A DNA stretch of 64,000 nucleotides, taken from NCBI GenBank assembly GCA_963677325.2, contig CAXXGM010000001.1, positions 16,234 to 80,233 on the forward strand. The letters run 5' to 3'. The notes below the pieces were generated by a model. That model ran no database searches and was not told the origin of the DNA. It saw nothing but the letters and a program-made list of their open reading frames with translations. Below, in pieces: positions 1 to 8,704 of this stretch. Numbering within the stretch: the stretch's first letter is position 1; every line of letters starts with the position of its first letter. The stretch comes from G963677325 sp963677325. GTDB taxonomy: Bacteria > Bacteroidota > Bacteroidia > Bacteroidales > Prolixibacteraceae. Made by a program: the position numbers and the translations under genes.

Positions 1-275
1 TCAAGAAGTTGCAATAAAACTGTACCGGTGATACCTTTTGCCGAATGAGCTTTATCAAATATATTACGGAATTGCCTTTCAAGGATACCGTACATATATT
101 TTGCTTTTTGCTTTTCTTTAAGCTGAGTTCCGTATTCTGAAACTTTCTTTCTCCGTTTGCTGTTTCCATGCATTCCCGGAGGATAATTTTTATGCTCAAA
201 TGCTTTGTCCGGTCCAAAAATGGGCTCACCAAATTTCCTTGCTATCTTTGATTTAGAACCTATATATTTTGCCAT
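1..275 (-). CDS. rpsD: 30S ribosomal protein S4, N-terminal part (truncated by window edge)
   Basis: Reads from ATG at 275 towards the window start as MAKYIGSKSKIARKFGEP and on through the PPGMHG and ERQFRNIF segments typical of S4. Only about 91 of the roughly 200 residues lie inside the window. S4 is a primary 16S rRNA binding protein and an accuracy (ram) protein. It follows rpsK in the alpha operon order, and rpoA and rplQ would be expected just outside the window. No frameshift is seen in the visible part. Confidence 0.93.
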   Translation of the reverse strand, partial: MAKYIGSKSKIARKFGEPIFGPDKAFEHKNYPPGMHGNSKRRKKVSEYGTQLKEKQKAKYMYGILERQFRNIFDKAHSAKGITGTVLLQLL

Positions 276-306
276 TCTGTTTTATTCTTTAAAGTTACCA
301 ATTAAA

Positions 307-696
307 TTATACACGACGACGTTTGGGTGGACGACAACCATTGTGAGGAAGCGGTGTAACGTCGACAATTTCAGTAACCTGAATTCCCACATTTGCAATC
401 GCACGGATAGCGGATTCACGCCCGTTTCCCGGACCTTTTACATAAACTTTAACTTTTCTTAATCCAAGATCAAAGGCTGTTTTTGCACATTCTTCGGATG
501 CTGTCTGAGCAGCATAAGGAGTGTTTTTCTTTGATCCCCTGAATCCCTTTTTTCCCGCAGATGACCAAGAGATAACCTCTCCATTGTTGTTAGTCATCGA
601 AATGATGATATTATTAAAAGAAGATGATACATGAGCCTGTCCGACAGGTTCAATATTTACAACTCTCTTTTTCGAAACTCCAGTCTTTTTTGCCAT
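307..696 (-). CDS. rpsK: 30S ribosomal protein S11
   Basis: Intact 129-residue S11. The conserved core SFNNIIISMTNNNGEVISW and the C-terminal TPLPHNGCRPPKRRRV are clear. S11 lies on the 30S platform and contacts the mRNA/E-site region. It sits between rpsM (13-bp gap) and rpsD, the standard alpha operon order, and is presumably co-transcribed from the upstream str/S10 promoter. Confidence 0.97.
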   Translation of the reverse strand: MAKKTGVSKKRVVNIEPVGQAHVSSSFNNIIISMTNNNGEVISWSSAGKKGFRGSKKNTPYAAQTASEECAKTAFDLGLRKVKVYVKGPGNGRESAIRAIANVGIQVTEIVDVTPLPHNGCRPPKRRRV

Positions 697-709
697 TGCT
701 GATTATAAA

Positions 710-1087
710 TTATTTAGTGGCTTTCTTCTTATTTGCTACTGTTTTCTTTCTTCCTTTTCGTGTCCTGGCATTATTCTTGGTACTCTGACCACGAACAGGC
801 AAACCAAGACGATGACGGATTCCACGGTAACAGCCAATATCCATCAATCTCTTTATGCTCATTTGAAATTCTGAGCGCAATTCACCTTCCACTTTATAAT
901 TATCGGTGATTACTTTACGGACAGCACCGAACTGATCATCATTCCAATCACTTACTTTGATGTCCTTATCAACGCCAGCCATCTCCAGGATCTTCTGCGA
1001 ACGGCTTCGCCCGATCCCATAGATATAAGTTAAGGCAATTTCGCCTCTTTTATTATTTGGTATGTCAACACCAACTATACGAGCCAT
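710..1087 (-). CDS. rpsM: 30S ribosomal protein S13
   Basis: Intact 125-residue S13 starting MARIVGVDIPNNKRGEIAL, with the RGIRHRLGLPVRGQSTKNNART segment typical of the family and a lysine-rich tail (KKATK). S13 forms the head bridge to the 50S and contacts the P-site tRNA through the basic tail. Neighbours rpmJ and rpsK are in the usual order. Confidence 0.97.
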   Translation of the reverse strand: MARIVGVDIPNNKRGEIALTYIYGIGRSRSQKILEMAGVDKDIKVSDWNDDQFGAVRKVITDNYKVEGELRSEFQMSIKRLMDIGCYRGIRHRLGLPVRGQSTKNNARTRKGRKKTVANKKKATK

Positions 1088-1127
1088 ATTCTAGTTTAAA
1101 TTAATAAATCGTTACAAAATTAACATA

Positions 1128-1244
1128 TTATCCCTGACGCTGCTTAAATTTCGGGTTTTTTTTGTTGATAACATAGAGCCGGCCCTTACGACTGACTATT
1201 TTACACTCCGCGCTGCGCTTTTTTATCGATGCCCTTACTTTCAT
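1128..1244 (-). CDS. rpmJ: 50S ribosomal protein L36
   Basis: A 38-residue frame, too short for most ORF filters. It reads MKVRASIKKRSAECKIV... and ends NKKNPKFKQRQG, the standard L36 ending. Only one cysteine (residue 14) is present, so the zinc-binding CxxC/C/H set is incomplete and this is a zinc-independent form. It lies between infA (11-bp gap) and rpsM, the conserved place for rpmJ. Confidence 0.95.
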   Translation of the reverse strand: MKVRASIKKRSAECKIVSRKGRLYVINKKNPKFKQRQG

Positions 1245-1255
1245 TTTATATCGTT

Positions 1256-1477
1256 TTAATTTTTGTATCTAAAAGATATTCTTCCCTTGGTCAAATCATA
1301 GGGAGACATTTCAACTTTGACTTTATCGCCCGGCAGGATTTTAATATAATGCATACGCATCTTCCCTGATATATGGGCGGTAATCACATGACCATTTTGC
1401 AATTCTACCCTGAACATCGCATTTGACAATGCTTCAATAATTGTTCCGTCTTGTTCTATAAAGGCTTGCTTTGCCAT
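1256..1477 (-). CDS. infA: Translation initiation factor IF-1
   Basis: 73-residue S1-like OB-fold protein, MAKQAFIEQDGTIIEAL..., with the diagnostic NAMFRVELQNGHVITAHISG and SPYDLTKGRI segments. IF-1 occupies the A site during initiation. In many Bacteroidota a methionine aminopeptidase gene (map) lies between secY and infA. Here infA follows secY after only about 130 non-coding bases, so map is not at this site. Confidence 0.96.
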   Translation of the reverse strand: MAKQAFIEQDGTIIEALSNAMFRVELQNGHVITAHISGKMRMHYIKILPGDKVKVEMSPYDLTKGRISFRYKN

Positions 1478-1605
1478 GTATTTTGTACAACTCTTAGTAT
1501 ATTGTTAATATATCTTCTTGTTATCTGTAACAGTCAAATTTCGGTTAATTTACAAATTATCAATTATAAGTGCAACCAAAATAACTGTACATCAGGAATT
1601 GTCCT

Positions 1606-2940
1606 TTACACCCCTGAACGTCCTTTAATTCTGCCGGACTTTAAAAGGCCGTCGTAATGACGCATCAAAAGATGACTTTCAATCTGTTGAAGGGTATCAA
1701 GAATAACACCCACCAGGATTAACAAAGAGGTTCCTCCGAAAAAATGAGCAAACTGTGAGTTTACTCCAAGTACCATAGCAAAAGCAGGTAATATTGTAAT
1801 TAAACCTAGAAAAATAGATCCAGGAAGAGTAATCCGCGACATGATTGTATCGAGATACTCTGATGTCCTTTTGCCAGGCTTAATCCCAGGAATAAAACCA
1901 CCGTTTTTCTTCATATCATCTGACATCTGGTTTGGATTAATCGTGATTGCGGTATAAAAATAAGTGAATATAATTACCATCATAAACATGATAAAATTAT
2001 ACCAAAATCCAGTGTAATCAGAAAATGAGGAGAAGATCTTCGAAAGAGTTGCTGAAGAAAATAATCCGGCAAGACTTATTGGCACAAACATAATTGCCTG
2101 AGCAAAAATGATAGGCATAACCCCTGCTGCATTTACCTTTAGAGGTATATATTGTCTTACTCCACCATATTGACGATTACCTACAATCCTCTTAGCATAT
2201 TGAACGGGGACTTTTCTAGTTCCCTGAACCAAAAGAATGGTGGCTGCGATAACAATCAGGAAAATGATCAATTCAATTATCATCATAATAAAACCTTTCC
2301 CCTGTTCAGCTAACCTACTGGCAAATTCCTGTACGATAGCATGAGGTAGTCGGGCTATGATACCGATCATGATGATCATTGAAATTCCGTTACCAATACC
2401 TTTATCGGTAATCCTTTCTCCAAGCCACATGATAAACATGGAACCTGCAGCCATAACGATTGTCGCACTAAGATTGAATGCAAATGCACCCATCACGAAG
2501 GCATCAGGCGGAAGCTGACTTCTCAGGTTAGCCAGATAAGCCCAACCCTGAAAGAATAGAATTACTACGGTCAGATACCTGGTCATTTGATTGATTTTCC
2601 GACGACCTGATTCACCTTCCTTTTGTAATTTTTGAATATAAGGAACAGCAAATCCCAGAAGCTGAATAACAATCGAAGCACTGATATAAGGCATTATACC
2701 GAGAGCAAATATCGATGCATTTGAAAAAGCACCTCCGGAAAACATATTCAATAAACCAAGAATACCTTCAGAAGTCTGGCCCCTTAATGCTTCAAAATTC
2801 GCCGGATTAGGATCAATACCGGGAAGAATTACAAATGATCCAAAACGATAGACTATTAATAATAATAGAGTAAGCCCCAGACGTAATCTGAGGTCCTCTA
2901 TTTTATAAATGTTCTTGAGAGTCTCGATAAGTTTTTTCAT
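1606..2940 (-). CDS. secY: Protein translocase subunit SecY
   Basis: Intact 444-residue SecY with ten predicted membrane segments. The N-terminal region carries the first helix and plug (LRLGLTLLLLIVYRFG, FSGGAFSNASIFALGIMPYI). The cytosolic loops hold QKEGESGRRKINQ and GTRKVPVQYAKRIVGN, and the C-terminal loop PGIKPGKRTSEYLD is standard. It forms the SecYEG protein-conducting channel in the inner membrane. Five bases separate it from rplO, the usual spc operon partner. Confidence 0.97.
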   Translation of the reverse strand: MKKLIETLKNIYKIEDLRLRLGLTLLLLIVYRFGSFVILPGIDPNPANFEALRGQTSEGILGLLNMFSGGAFSNASIFALGIMPYISASIVIQLLGFAVPYIQKLQKEGESGRRKINQMTRYLTVVILFFQGWAYLANLRSQLPPDAFVMGAFAFNLSATIVMAAGSMFIMWLGERITDKGIGNGISMIIMIGIIARLPHAIVQEFASRLAEQGKGFIMMIIELIIFLIVIAATILLVQGTRKVPVQYAKRIVGNRQYGGVRQYIPLKVNAAGVMPIIFAQAIMFVPISLAGLFSSATLSKIFSSFSDYTGFWYNFIMFMMVIIFTYFYTAITINPNQMSDDMKKNGGFIPGIKPGKRTSEYLDTIMSRITLPGSIFLGLITILPAFAMVLGVNSQFAHFFGGTSLLILVGVILDTLQQIESHLLMRHYDGLLKSGRIKGRSGV

Positions 2941-2945
2941 CAGGT

Positions 2946-3392
2946 CTAAATTATTTCAGTAGTTCCTGCCAGTGATTCAATTTTACTTTTTGCACTTTCA
3001 GAAAAAGCATGGGCTTTGATATCGAGCTTTAAACTCAATTCACCATTACCAAGAATCTTAACTTTATCATTTTTCCCAATAAAACCGGCATCCATTAAAG
3101 ATTGAATATCAATATTGGTAATATTTTCCTTTTCAGCAAGAGTCTGCAAAGTACTCAGATTAATTGCTTTGTATTCTACACGGTTTACATTCTTAAATCC
3201 GAATTTTGGTACTAAACGCTGCAAAGGCATCTGTCCTCCCTGAAATCCTCGTTTAGATTTATATCCTGCACGGGATTTTGCTCCTTTATGCCCGCGTGTG
3301 GATGTTCCCCCATGACCCGAACCTTGTCCGCGACCAATTCTTTTTTCTTTTTTGGTAGATCCTTCTGCAGGTTTTAAATTATTTAATTCCAT
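2946..3392 (-). CDS. rplO: 50S ribosomal protein L15
   Basis: Intact 148-residue L15. The glycine/arginine-rich N-terminal half (RIGRGQGSGHGGTSTRGHKG, then GGQMPLQRLVPKFGF) that threads into 23S rRNA is clear, followed by the globular C-terminal domain. It lies between rpmD and secY as in the classic spc operon. Confidence 0.97.
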   Translation of the reverse strand: MELNNLKPAEGSTKKEKRIGRGQGSGHGGTSTRGHKGAKSRAGYKSKRGFQGGQMPLQRLVPKFGFKNVNRVEYKAINLSTLQTLAEKENITNIDIQSLMDAGFIGKNDKVKILGNGELSLKLDIKAHAFSESAKSKIESLAGTTEII

Positions 3393-3403
3393 AAATAAGA
3401 ATA

Positions 3404-3588
3404 TTATTCGTTTACTTCTTCAATTCTAACAAGGTGAGGCAACTTATTGACCATACCCATGATTTCCGGTCTTGCTTCATGCTCAACGGGACGATTTAAT
3501 TTACCAATTCCAAGTGCCTTGATAATTCTTTTCTGAGCTTTGATGCTCTGATAGAACTTTTAAACTGTATTACACGAATCTTTGCCAT
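3404..3588 (-). CDS. rpmD: 50S ribosomal protein L30 (one frameshift)
   Basis: The start ATG at 3588 gives MAKIRVIQFK and the far end reads GKLNRPVEHEARPEIMGMVN...RIEEVNE, both L30-like, but they are in different frames. The total length of 185 nt is one base short of a whole number of codons. Restoring one base near 3558, in an A/T run, joins the two parts into about 61 residues. A sequencing deletion is the simplest reading. Position between rplO and rpsE is the canonical rpmD site. Confidence 0.88.
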
Positions 3589-3600
3589 TTGCTTTTTAAA

Positions 3601-4116
3601 TTACCCGTTAAAAACTTTGTCCAGCGTAATACCTCTATGTTCAGCTACAGTATAAGCATCTCTCAGTTCGAGTAATGCAGAAAAGGTAGCTTTTACAAGG
3701 TTATGTGGATTTGACGAACCTTTTGATTTTGCCAGTATATCATGCACACCAACACTTTCGAGAACAGCACGCATAGCACCCCCGGCCTTCACTCCTGTAC
3801 CTGAAGAGGCAGGTTTGAGCAGGATATTAGCGCCACCGAATTTAGCTTCCTGAGTATGTGGTATAGTACCATTTATGATAGGAACTTTAACAAGATTCTT
3901 TTTGGCTGCATCAACACCTTTTGCAATAGCGGAGGTAACTTCACTGGCTTTACCAAGACCCCAGCCAACAATCCCGTCTTCGTTACCAACTACAACAATA
4001 GCAGAGAAACTAAAGGTTCTACCTCCTTTGGTAACTTTAGTGACACGATTAATTGCAACTAACCTGTCTTTCAGTTCAAGATCGCTGGTTTTAACTTTTT
4101 TAATATTTTTCGCCAT
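3601..4116 (-). CDS. rpsE: 30S ribosomal protein S5
   Basis: Intact 171-residue S5: double-stranded RNA-binding N-terminal domain (DRLVAINRVTKVTKGGRTFSF) and the S5 C-terminal fold (GTGVKAGGAMRAVLE, SSNPHNLVKATFSAL). S5 sits at the mRNA entry site and affects decoding fidelity. Order rplR-rpsE-rpmD is standard. Confidence 0.97.
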   Translation of the reverse strand: MAKNIKKVKTSDLELKDRLVAINRVTKVTKGGRTFSFSAIVVVGNEDGIVGWGLGKASEVTSAIAKGVDAAKKNLVKVPIINGTIPHTQEAKFGGANILLKPASSGTGVKAGGAMRAVLESVGVHDILAKSKGSSNPHNLVKATFSALLELRDAYTVAEHRGITLDKVFNG

Positions 4117-4121
4117 AATGC

Positions 4122-4478
4122 TTAGAATTTTAAACCTCCTTCACGTGCTGCCTCAGCAACTGCTTTAACGCGTCCATGATACAAATAACCACCACGGTCA
4201 AATTTTACTTCATTAATTCCTGCAGCCAGGGCCTTTTCAGCCGCCAGTTTACCAACCAGTGCAGCTTTTTCAGTTTTATTACCCTTTGCTGAAGTAATAT
4301 CTTTATTTTTTGAAGAAACCGACAATATGGTTTTTCCCGCAACATCATCAACAAACTGGACATAAATCTGAGTATTGCTGCGATAAACACTCAAGCGGGG
4401 AACCTGTTGAGAACCTGTAACGACTTTCTTGATTCGTTTACGGATTCTTTCTCTTCTTTCTAATTTTGTAAGAGCCAT
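4122..4478 (-). CDS. rplR: 50S ribosomal protein L18
   Basis: Intact 118-residue L18 with a basic N-terminus (LERRERIRKRIKK), the RLSVYRSNTQIYVQ strand and the C-terminal FDRGGYLYHGRVKAVAEAAREGGL signature. L18 carries 5S rRNA into the 50S central protuberance together with L5. Both genes are in this operon. Confidence 0.97.
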   Translation of the reverse strand: MALTKLERRERIRKRIKKVVTGSQQVPRLSVYRSNTQIYVQFVDDVAGKTILSVSSKNKDITSAKGNKTEKAALVGKLAAEKALAAGINEVKFDRGGYLYHGRVKAVAEAAREGGLKF

Positions 4479-4495
4479 AATTTAATTAAAATAAA

Positions 4496-5053
4496 TTACT
4501 TTTTAGATGCCGATTTACCAGCCTTACGACGAAGCACTTCGCCAACAAATTTAATTCCTTTACCTTTATAAGGTTCCGGCATACGGAACGATCTGATTTT
4601 AGCCGCAACATGTCCTATCAGCTGCTTATCGGAACTTTTAAGCGTAATGATGGGGTTAGACCGTTTATCCGTGACCGCTTCCACTTTAACTTCCGGTGGA
4701 ATCTGAAGATAAGTATGGTGGGAATACCCTAAAACCAAGTCTAAAATTTGGTTTTGAGCTTCCGCGCGATATCCAACACCAACCAACTCAAGTTTGGCTT
4801 CATAACCTTTGGATACTCCAATTACCATATTGTTAAGCAGAGAACGGTATAAACCATGCATTGCCTTATGACGCTTCTGTTCTGTAGGCCTTATAACTGT
4901 AAGAACATTTTGTTCCACCTTCACTTCGATATCAGAATCAACTTTCTGAATTAAAGTGCCAAGCGGACCTTTTACTGTCACAAGGTTTTCATTGCTTACG
5001 TTTATTGCTACTCCAGCGGGAACTTCGATAGGTAATTTTCCTATTCTTGACAT
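4496..5053 (-). CDS. rplF: 50S ribosomal protein L6
   Basis: Intact 185-residue L6. It has two alpha/beta repeats, with MSRIGKLPIEVPAGV at the start and the C-terminal RMPEPYKGKGI(K) signature at about residues 157-167. L6 lies near the sarcin-ricin loop and the factor-binding site. Order rpsH-rplF-rplR is as expected. Confidence 0.97.
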   Translation of the reverse strand: MSRIGKLPIEVPAGVAINVSNENLVTVKGPLGTLIQKVDSDIEVKVEQNVLTVIRPTEQKRHKAMHGLYRSLLNNMVIGVSKGYEAKLELVGVGYRAEAQNQILDLVLGYSHHTYLQIPPEVKVEAVTDKRSNPIITLKSSDKQLIGHVAAKIRSFRMPEPYKGKGIKFVGEVLRRKAGKSASKK

Positions 5054-5068
5054 TGCTTTTCCTCCTTA

Positions 5069-5467
5069 TTAATAAACATAACATAAAACCTCTCCACCTA
5101 CATTCATTTCCTTGGCTTCTTTATCGGTAATAACACCTTTTGAAGTGGAGATGATAGCCATACCTAAACCATTTAATACACGAGGTAAATTTTCTGTATC
5201 ACAGTATTTACGAAGACCAGGTTTGGAGGCACGTCTCAACGACTTAATCGCTGGAGTACCATCAGATGGATGATATTTCAGGGCAATTTTTATACTTCCC
5301 TGGTAATTTACCTCATCGTCGAATTTATAATTGAGAATATACCCTTTCCCCTTGAGAATTTTGGTAATCTCTTTTTTTAAGTTCGACGCAGGTATTTCCA
5401 CGACTTTATGCTTAGCCTTAATGGCGTTGCGAAGTCTGGTTAAATAATCTGCAATGGGATCAGTCAT
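5069..5467 (-). CDS. rpsH: 30S ribosomal protein S8
   Basis: Intact 132-residue S8 beginning MTDPIADYLTRLRNAIKAKH, with the C-terminal GMAIISTSKGVITDKEA and GGEVLCYVY motifs. S8 binds helix 21 of 16S rRNA and in many bacteria represses the spc operon translationally. I did not identify such a site here. Confidence 0.97.
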   Translation of the reverse strand: MTDPIADYLTRLRNAIKAKHKVVEIPASNLKKEITKILKGKGYILNYKFDDEVNYQGSIKIALKYHPSDGTPAIKSLRRASKPGLRKYCDTENLPRVLNGLGMAIISTSKGVITDKEAKEMNVGGEVLCYVY

Positions 5468-5489
5468 TTTTGCAATAATTTTTATACGA

Positions 5490-5757
5490 TTACCAACTAG
5501 CTTTTTTAATTCCCGGAATCAGACCATTTGAAGCCATTTCACGAAATTGAATACGTGATACTCCAAACTGCCTCATATACCCTTTAGGACGACCTGTCAT
5601 TTTGCATCTGTTATGCATTCTGTTAGCAGCCGAATTGCGAGGTAACTGGCTTAATCCGATATAATCACCCTCTGCTTTAAGCCGGCTCTTTTTTCAGCAT
5701 ACCTTTCAACAAGTTTAGCGCGTTTTACTTCGCGGGCTTTTAATGATTCTTTAGCAT
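5490..5757 (-). CDS. rpsN: 30S ribosomal protein S14 (two frameshifts)
   Basis: Reconstructs as an 89-residue S14 (start AKESLKAREVKRAKLVERYA, end NGLIPGIKKASW). The 268-nt span is two bases short. One base is missing right after the start ATG at 5757 (ATG-CTAAA where ATGGCTAAA is expected), and another near 5674. The protein has the longer zinc-free S14 type (CxxC motif absent). Location between rplE and rpsH is canonical, so indel errors in a functional gene are most likely. Confidence 0.87.
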
Positions 5758-5762
5758 AATAT

Positions 5763-6318
5763 TTAATTCTTTTTAACGTTCTTGAAAGGTAAACCAAAAT
5801 TCTTCAAAAGAGCATAACCTTCTTCATCGGTTTGTGCCGTTGTAACGAAAGTAATGTTGTAACCATTCATTTTAGTTACTTTATCCAGAACAATTTCAGG
5901 AAAAATAATCTGCTCTGTCACACCTAATGTATAGTTTCCACGACCATCGAGCTTATCACCGATTCTTTAAAATCGCGAATTCTGGGTAAAGCAACGTTAA
6001 TGAGTCTTTCGAGAAATTCATACATCTTATCGCTTCTTAAGGTGACTCTCACTCCGATCGCCATTTTCTTACGAAGTTTAAAGTTGGCAATATCCTTTTT
6101 TGATAAGGTGGTTACTGCCTTCTGACCGTAATGGTAGTGAGTTCTTCAACTGCAACTTCCATGATTTTTTTATCGGCAATAGCTGAGCCAACCCCTTGAT
6201 TGATGACAATCTTTTCAAGCTGAGGGACCTGCATGATGGATTTATAGCCAAATTCCTTTCTCATTTCCGGAATAATTTCTTCCGAAAATTTCTTTTTTAA
6301 TGTGGGTATATATGCCAT
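5763..6318 (-). CDS. rplE: 50S ribosomal protein L5 (two frameshifts)
   Basis: N-terminal 60-odd residues (MAYIPTLKKKFSEEIIPEM..., VPQLEKIVINQGVG) are in one frame. The middle (KMAIGVRVTLRSDKMYEFLE) and end (TTAQTDEEGYALLKNFGLPF) are in others. Adding one base near 6121 and one near 5966 restores about 185 residues. L5 is the main 5S rRNA-binding protein. The overlap of its ATG with the end of rplX (shared base 6318) fits a translationally coupled pair. Confidence 0.9.
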
Positions 6319-6641
6319 TACTTAATCTCCTCCCCTGATTTTTTTGAATATCTTACTAACTTTCCGTTTTTATCCAAACGACGGCCAATCCGGGTGGGCT
6401 TTCCTGTTTTAGGATCTTTCAACATCAAATTGGAAATATGAATAGGTGCTTCCTGTTTGATGATCCCACCCTGAGGACTTTTGGAATTAGGTTTGGTATG
6501 TTTTGATACCATATTAACCCTTTCCACAATAGCACGTTGCTTCTCACGGACAACCTCCAGGACTTTTCCTTCCTGTCCTTTATTATCGCCGGAAATAACA
6601 ACTACTGTATCACCCTTCTTAATATGTAATTTTTTCTGCAT
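6318..6641 (-). CDS. rplX: 50S ribosomal protein L24
   Basis: Intact 107-residue L24 with the N-terminal KOW motif (KKGDTVVVISGDNKGQEGKV) and the NMVSKHTKPN...GGIIKQEAPIHISN segment. L24 starts 50S assembly by binding the 5' end of 23S rRNA. It lies between rplN and rplE as usual. Confidence 0.97.
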   Translation of the reverse strand: MQKKLHIKKGDTVVVISGDNKGQEGKVLEVVREKQRAIVERVNMVSKHTKPNSKSPQGGIIKQEAPIHISNLMLKDPKTGKPTRIGRRLDKNGKLVRYSKKSGEEIK

Positions 6642-6653
6642 CGCTTTTATCTT

Positions 6654-7021
6654 TTAAAGTACTTCAGGAGCTAATGAAACTATTTTCATAAAGTTATCGC
6701 GAAGTTCACCGGGCAACAGGGCCAAAAATACGTGTTCCACGCATCTCACCGGTTGCATTAAGCAAAACGATGGCGTTATCATCAAACCGAATATAAGAAC
6801 CATCCTGTCTGACGTACTTCCTTTGAGGTGCGTACAACTACAGCTTTCGAAACTGTTCCTTTTTTCATGTCACTTCCGGGAATTGCATTTTTAACAGTTA
6901 CGACGATCCGGTCACCTACTGTGGCATATCTTTTACGCGTACCACCTAAGACCCGGATTACCAGGGCTTCTTTTGCACCGCTATTATCGGCTACTGTACA
7001 TCGAGATTCTTGCTGTATCAT
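6654..7021 (-). CDS. rplN: 50S ribosomal protein L14 (two frameshifts)
   Basis: The first 70 residues (MIQQESRCTVADNSGAKEAL..., IVVTVKNAIPG) are intact L14. Then an extra base near 6811 shifts the frame, and a second extra base near 6711 shifts it again. Removing both gives 121 residues ending GPVARELRD...IVSLAPEVL, the normal L14 ending. L14 forms intersubunit bridge B8. Errors in the consensus are the likely cause. Confidence 0.9.
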
Positions 7022-7023
7022 GG

Positions 7024-7282
7024 CTACTTAGCTCTTTCTATAATTTTTACTAATCTCCATCCCTTATTTTTAGAGAGAGGACGTGTTTCCATTATCTGAA
7101 CGGTATCGCCGATGTTGCAATCATTTTTTTCGTCATGCACATAGAATTTGGTGGTCCGGTTAACAAACTTCCCATAAATAGGATGTTTTTCCTTACTCTT
7201 CTCGGCAACGACAATGGTTTTATCCATTTTGTTACTCACACACCACCCCGATACGCTCTTTCCGAAGATTTCTGTTTTCCAT
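7024..7282 (-). CDS. rpsQ: 30S ribosomal protein S17 (one frameshift)
   Basis: S17 begins MENRNLRKERIGVV at 7282 and continues as SNKMDKTIVVAEKSKEKHPIYG in another frame. One surplus base near 7240, in a GTGGTGTGTGAG tract, explains the break. Corrected length is 85 residues, usual for S17. Because of this indel the N-terminus of S17 appears fused to the end of L29 in the raw frames. That is not a real fusion. Confidence 0.9.
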
Positions 7283-7290
7283 TGTCATAT

Positions 7291-7486
7291 TCATTTTTCT
7301 AATTGGCGTTTTACGCAATTCGGTATTCAGGCGAGCGATGTCTTTCCTGGCAAATTTTAATTTCATCGGATTGTCAAGAGGGTTGACGCTGTGATTAAGC
7401 TTCATGCGAACCAATTCCCCGGTAGAAGTGTTAATTCTTTCGATGATTTCAGATGTTGTTAATTCTGTAATTTCAGACGTTTTCAT
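7291..7486 (-). CDS. rpmC: 50S ribosomal protein L29 (3' end uncertain)
   Basis: Residues MKTSEITELTTSEIIERI...LKFARKDIARLNTELRKT are clearly L29, which sits at the polypeptide exit tunnel. In the raw frame no stop follows, and the frame runs on into the start of rpsQ. The 196-nt distance to the first out-of-frame TGA (7291-7293) is one base too many, so I place the true stop there. Its ATG overlaps the stop of rplP by one base (TAATG). Confidence 0.8.
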
Positions 7487-7927
7487 TACTCAATAATTGA
7501 AGATTCAACAAAATCGCGTCTTACAACAAATCTGGTAGTAACCGGTAATTTCTCTGAGCTGCTAACCGTAATGCTTCTTTGGCAAGATCAAACGTAACAC
7601 CTTACCACTTCGATGATAATACGTCCCGGAGTAATTGTAGCAACAAATCCTTCAGGAGCACCCTTTCCTTTACCCATACGAACCTCTGCAGGTTTTTTGG
7701 TAATTGGCTTATCCGGGAAAATACGAATCCAAATTTGGCCCTGACGCTGCATGTGACGCGTTACTGCAACCCTGGCTGCCTCTATCTGGCGCCCGGTGAT
7801 CCATGCTGTTTCCAGGCACTTTATTCCAAAAGAACCAAACGCCTAATTGGTTTCCGCGCATTGAGCGTTCCCCTTTAGTTTGCCCTTTTGTACTCTTCTA
7901 AATTTTAACTTTCTTTGGCTGTAGCAT
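7486..7927 (-). CDS. rplP: 50S ribosomal protein L16 (several frameshifts)
   Basis: Pieces in different frames assemble into L16. MLQPKKVK starts at 7927, then come FRRVQKGK, RGNQLAFGSFGIKC, the long intact core (ARVAVTRHMQRQGQIWIRIF, PEVR-like AEVRMGKGKGAPEGFVA), then LAKEALR and LPVTTRFVVRRDFVESSIIE. About six single-base indels are needed (near 7898, 7883, 7846, 7605, 7598 and 7553). L16 helps position tRNA in the A site. It is essential, so the breaks are very probably errors. Confidence 0.85.
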
Positions 7928-7961
7928 CTTTTTTTGCTTTATAGATGGTTAACAGACTAAT

Positions 7962-8700
7962 TTACTTCTTACGCTTTTTGAACCCACCCTTACCACGCAG
8001 CAGGTGCAGGACGGTTTGTACCGCGTTGTTGTTGAACTGATTGTCCGACATTTGGTGAAAGATCCCGTTTACCGTAAATCTCTCCCCTGCAAATCCAGAC
8101 TTTCACTCCAATCAAACCGGTTTTAGTAAGCGCTTCAGCAAGTGCATAGTCAATATCGGCTCTCAAGGTATGTAAAGGAGTACGGGCATCTTTGTACATT
8201 TCAGAACGTGCCATTTCTGCACCGTTTAACCGGCCGGAAACCTGAACCTTTAATTCCTTCAGCTCCCATTCTCATTGTAGAGGCTATCGCCATTTTTGTT
8301 GCGCGGCGATAGGCAATTTTACCTCTCGATCTGCCGGGCAATATTATTAGCCTACAATCTGTGCATCCAGTTCAGGTCTTTTGATTTCGAATATATTGAT
8401 CTGAACCTCTTTCTTCGTAATCTTCTTAAGCTCTTCTTTCAATTTATCGACTTCCTGACCGCCTTTACCAATAATAATACCTGGCCTTGATGTATGAACG
8501 GTAATCGGTGATAAGTTTCAGGGTACGTTCAATGATAATTTTTGAAATGCTTGCCTTCGAAAGCCTTGCATTTAAATATTCCCTGATTTTCTGAGTCTTC
8601 CACCAATAGATCACCAAAATCATCACCCTCCGAACCAATTGGAATCCCATCCTCTGATGATTCCAAGCCTGTTAGAAATCGGATTAACTTTCTGTCCCAT
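7962..8700 (-). CDS. rpsC: 30S ribosomal protein S3 (several frameshifts)
   Basis: ATG at 8700 opens MGQKVNPI, followed in shifting frames by KIREYLNARLSKASISKIIIERT, the KH-domain GKGGQEVDKLKEEL segment and TMRMGAEGIKVQVSGRLNGAEMARSE given piecewise. The C-terminal piece is KVWICRGEIYGKRDLSP, ending in a lysine/arginine tail at 7962. At least four indels fall between 8650 and 7980. S3 forms part of the mRNA entry helicase site. Position between rplV and rplP is canonical. Confidence 0.85.
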
Positions 8701-8704
8701 ATTA

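Noticed and set aside
205..462. Plus-strand open frames across the ribosomal operon
   Set aside because: They lie antisense to well-supported ribosomal genes, have no family features and lack promoters.
7232..7486. Apparent fusion of L29 with the N-terminus of S17
   Set aside because: S17 residues upstream of a single surplus base near 7240 happen to be in frame with L29. Correcting nearby indels separates the two normal genes.
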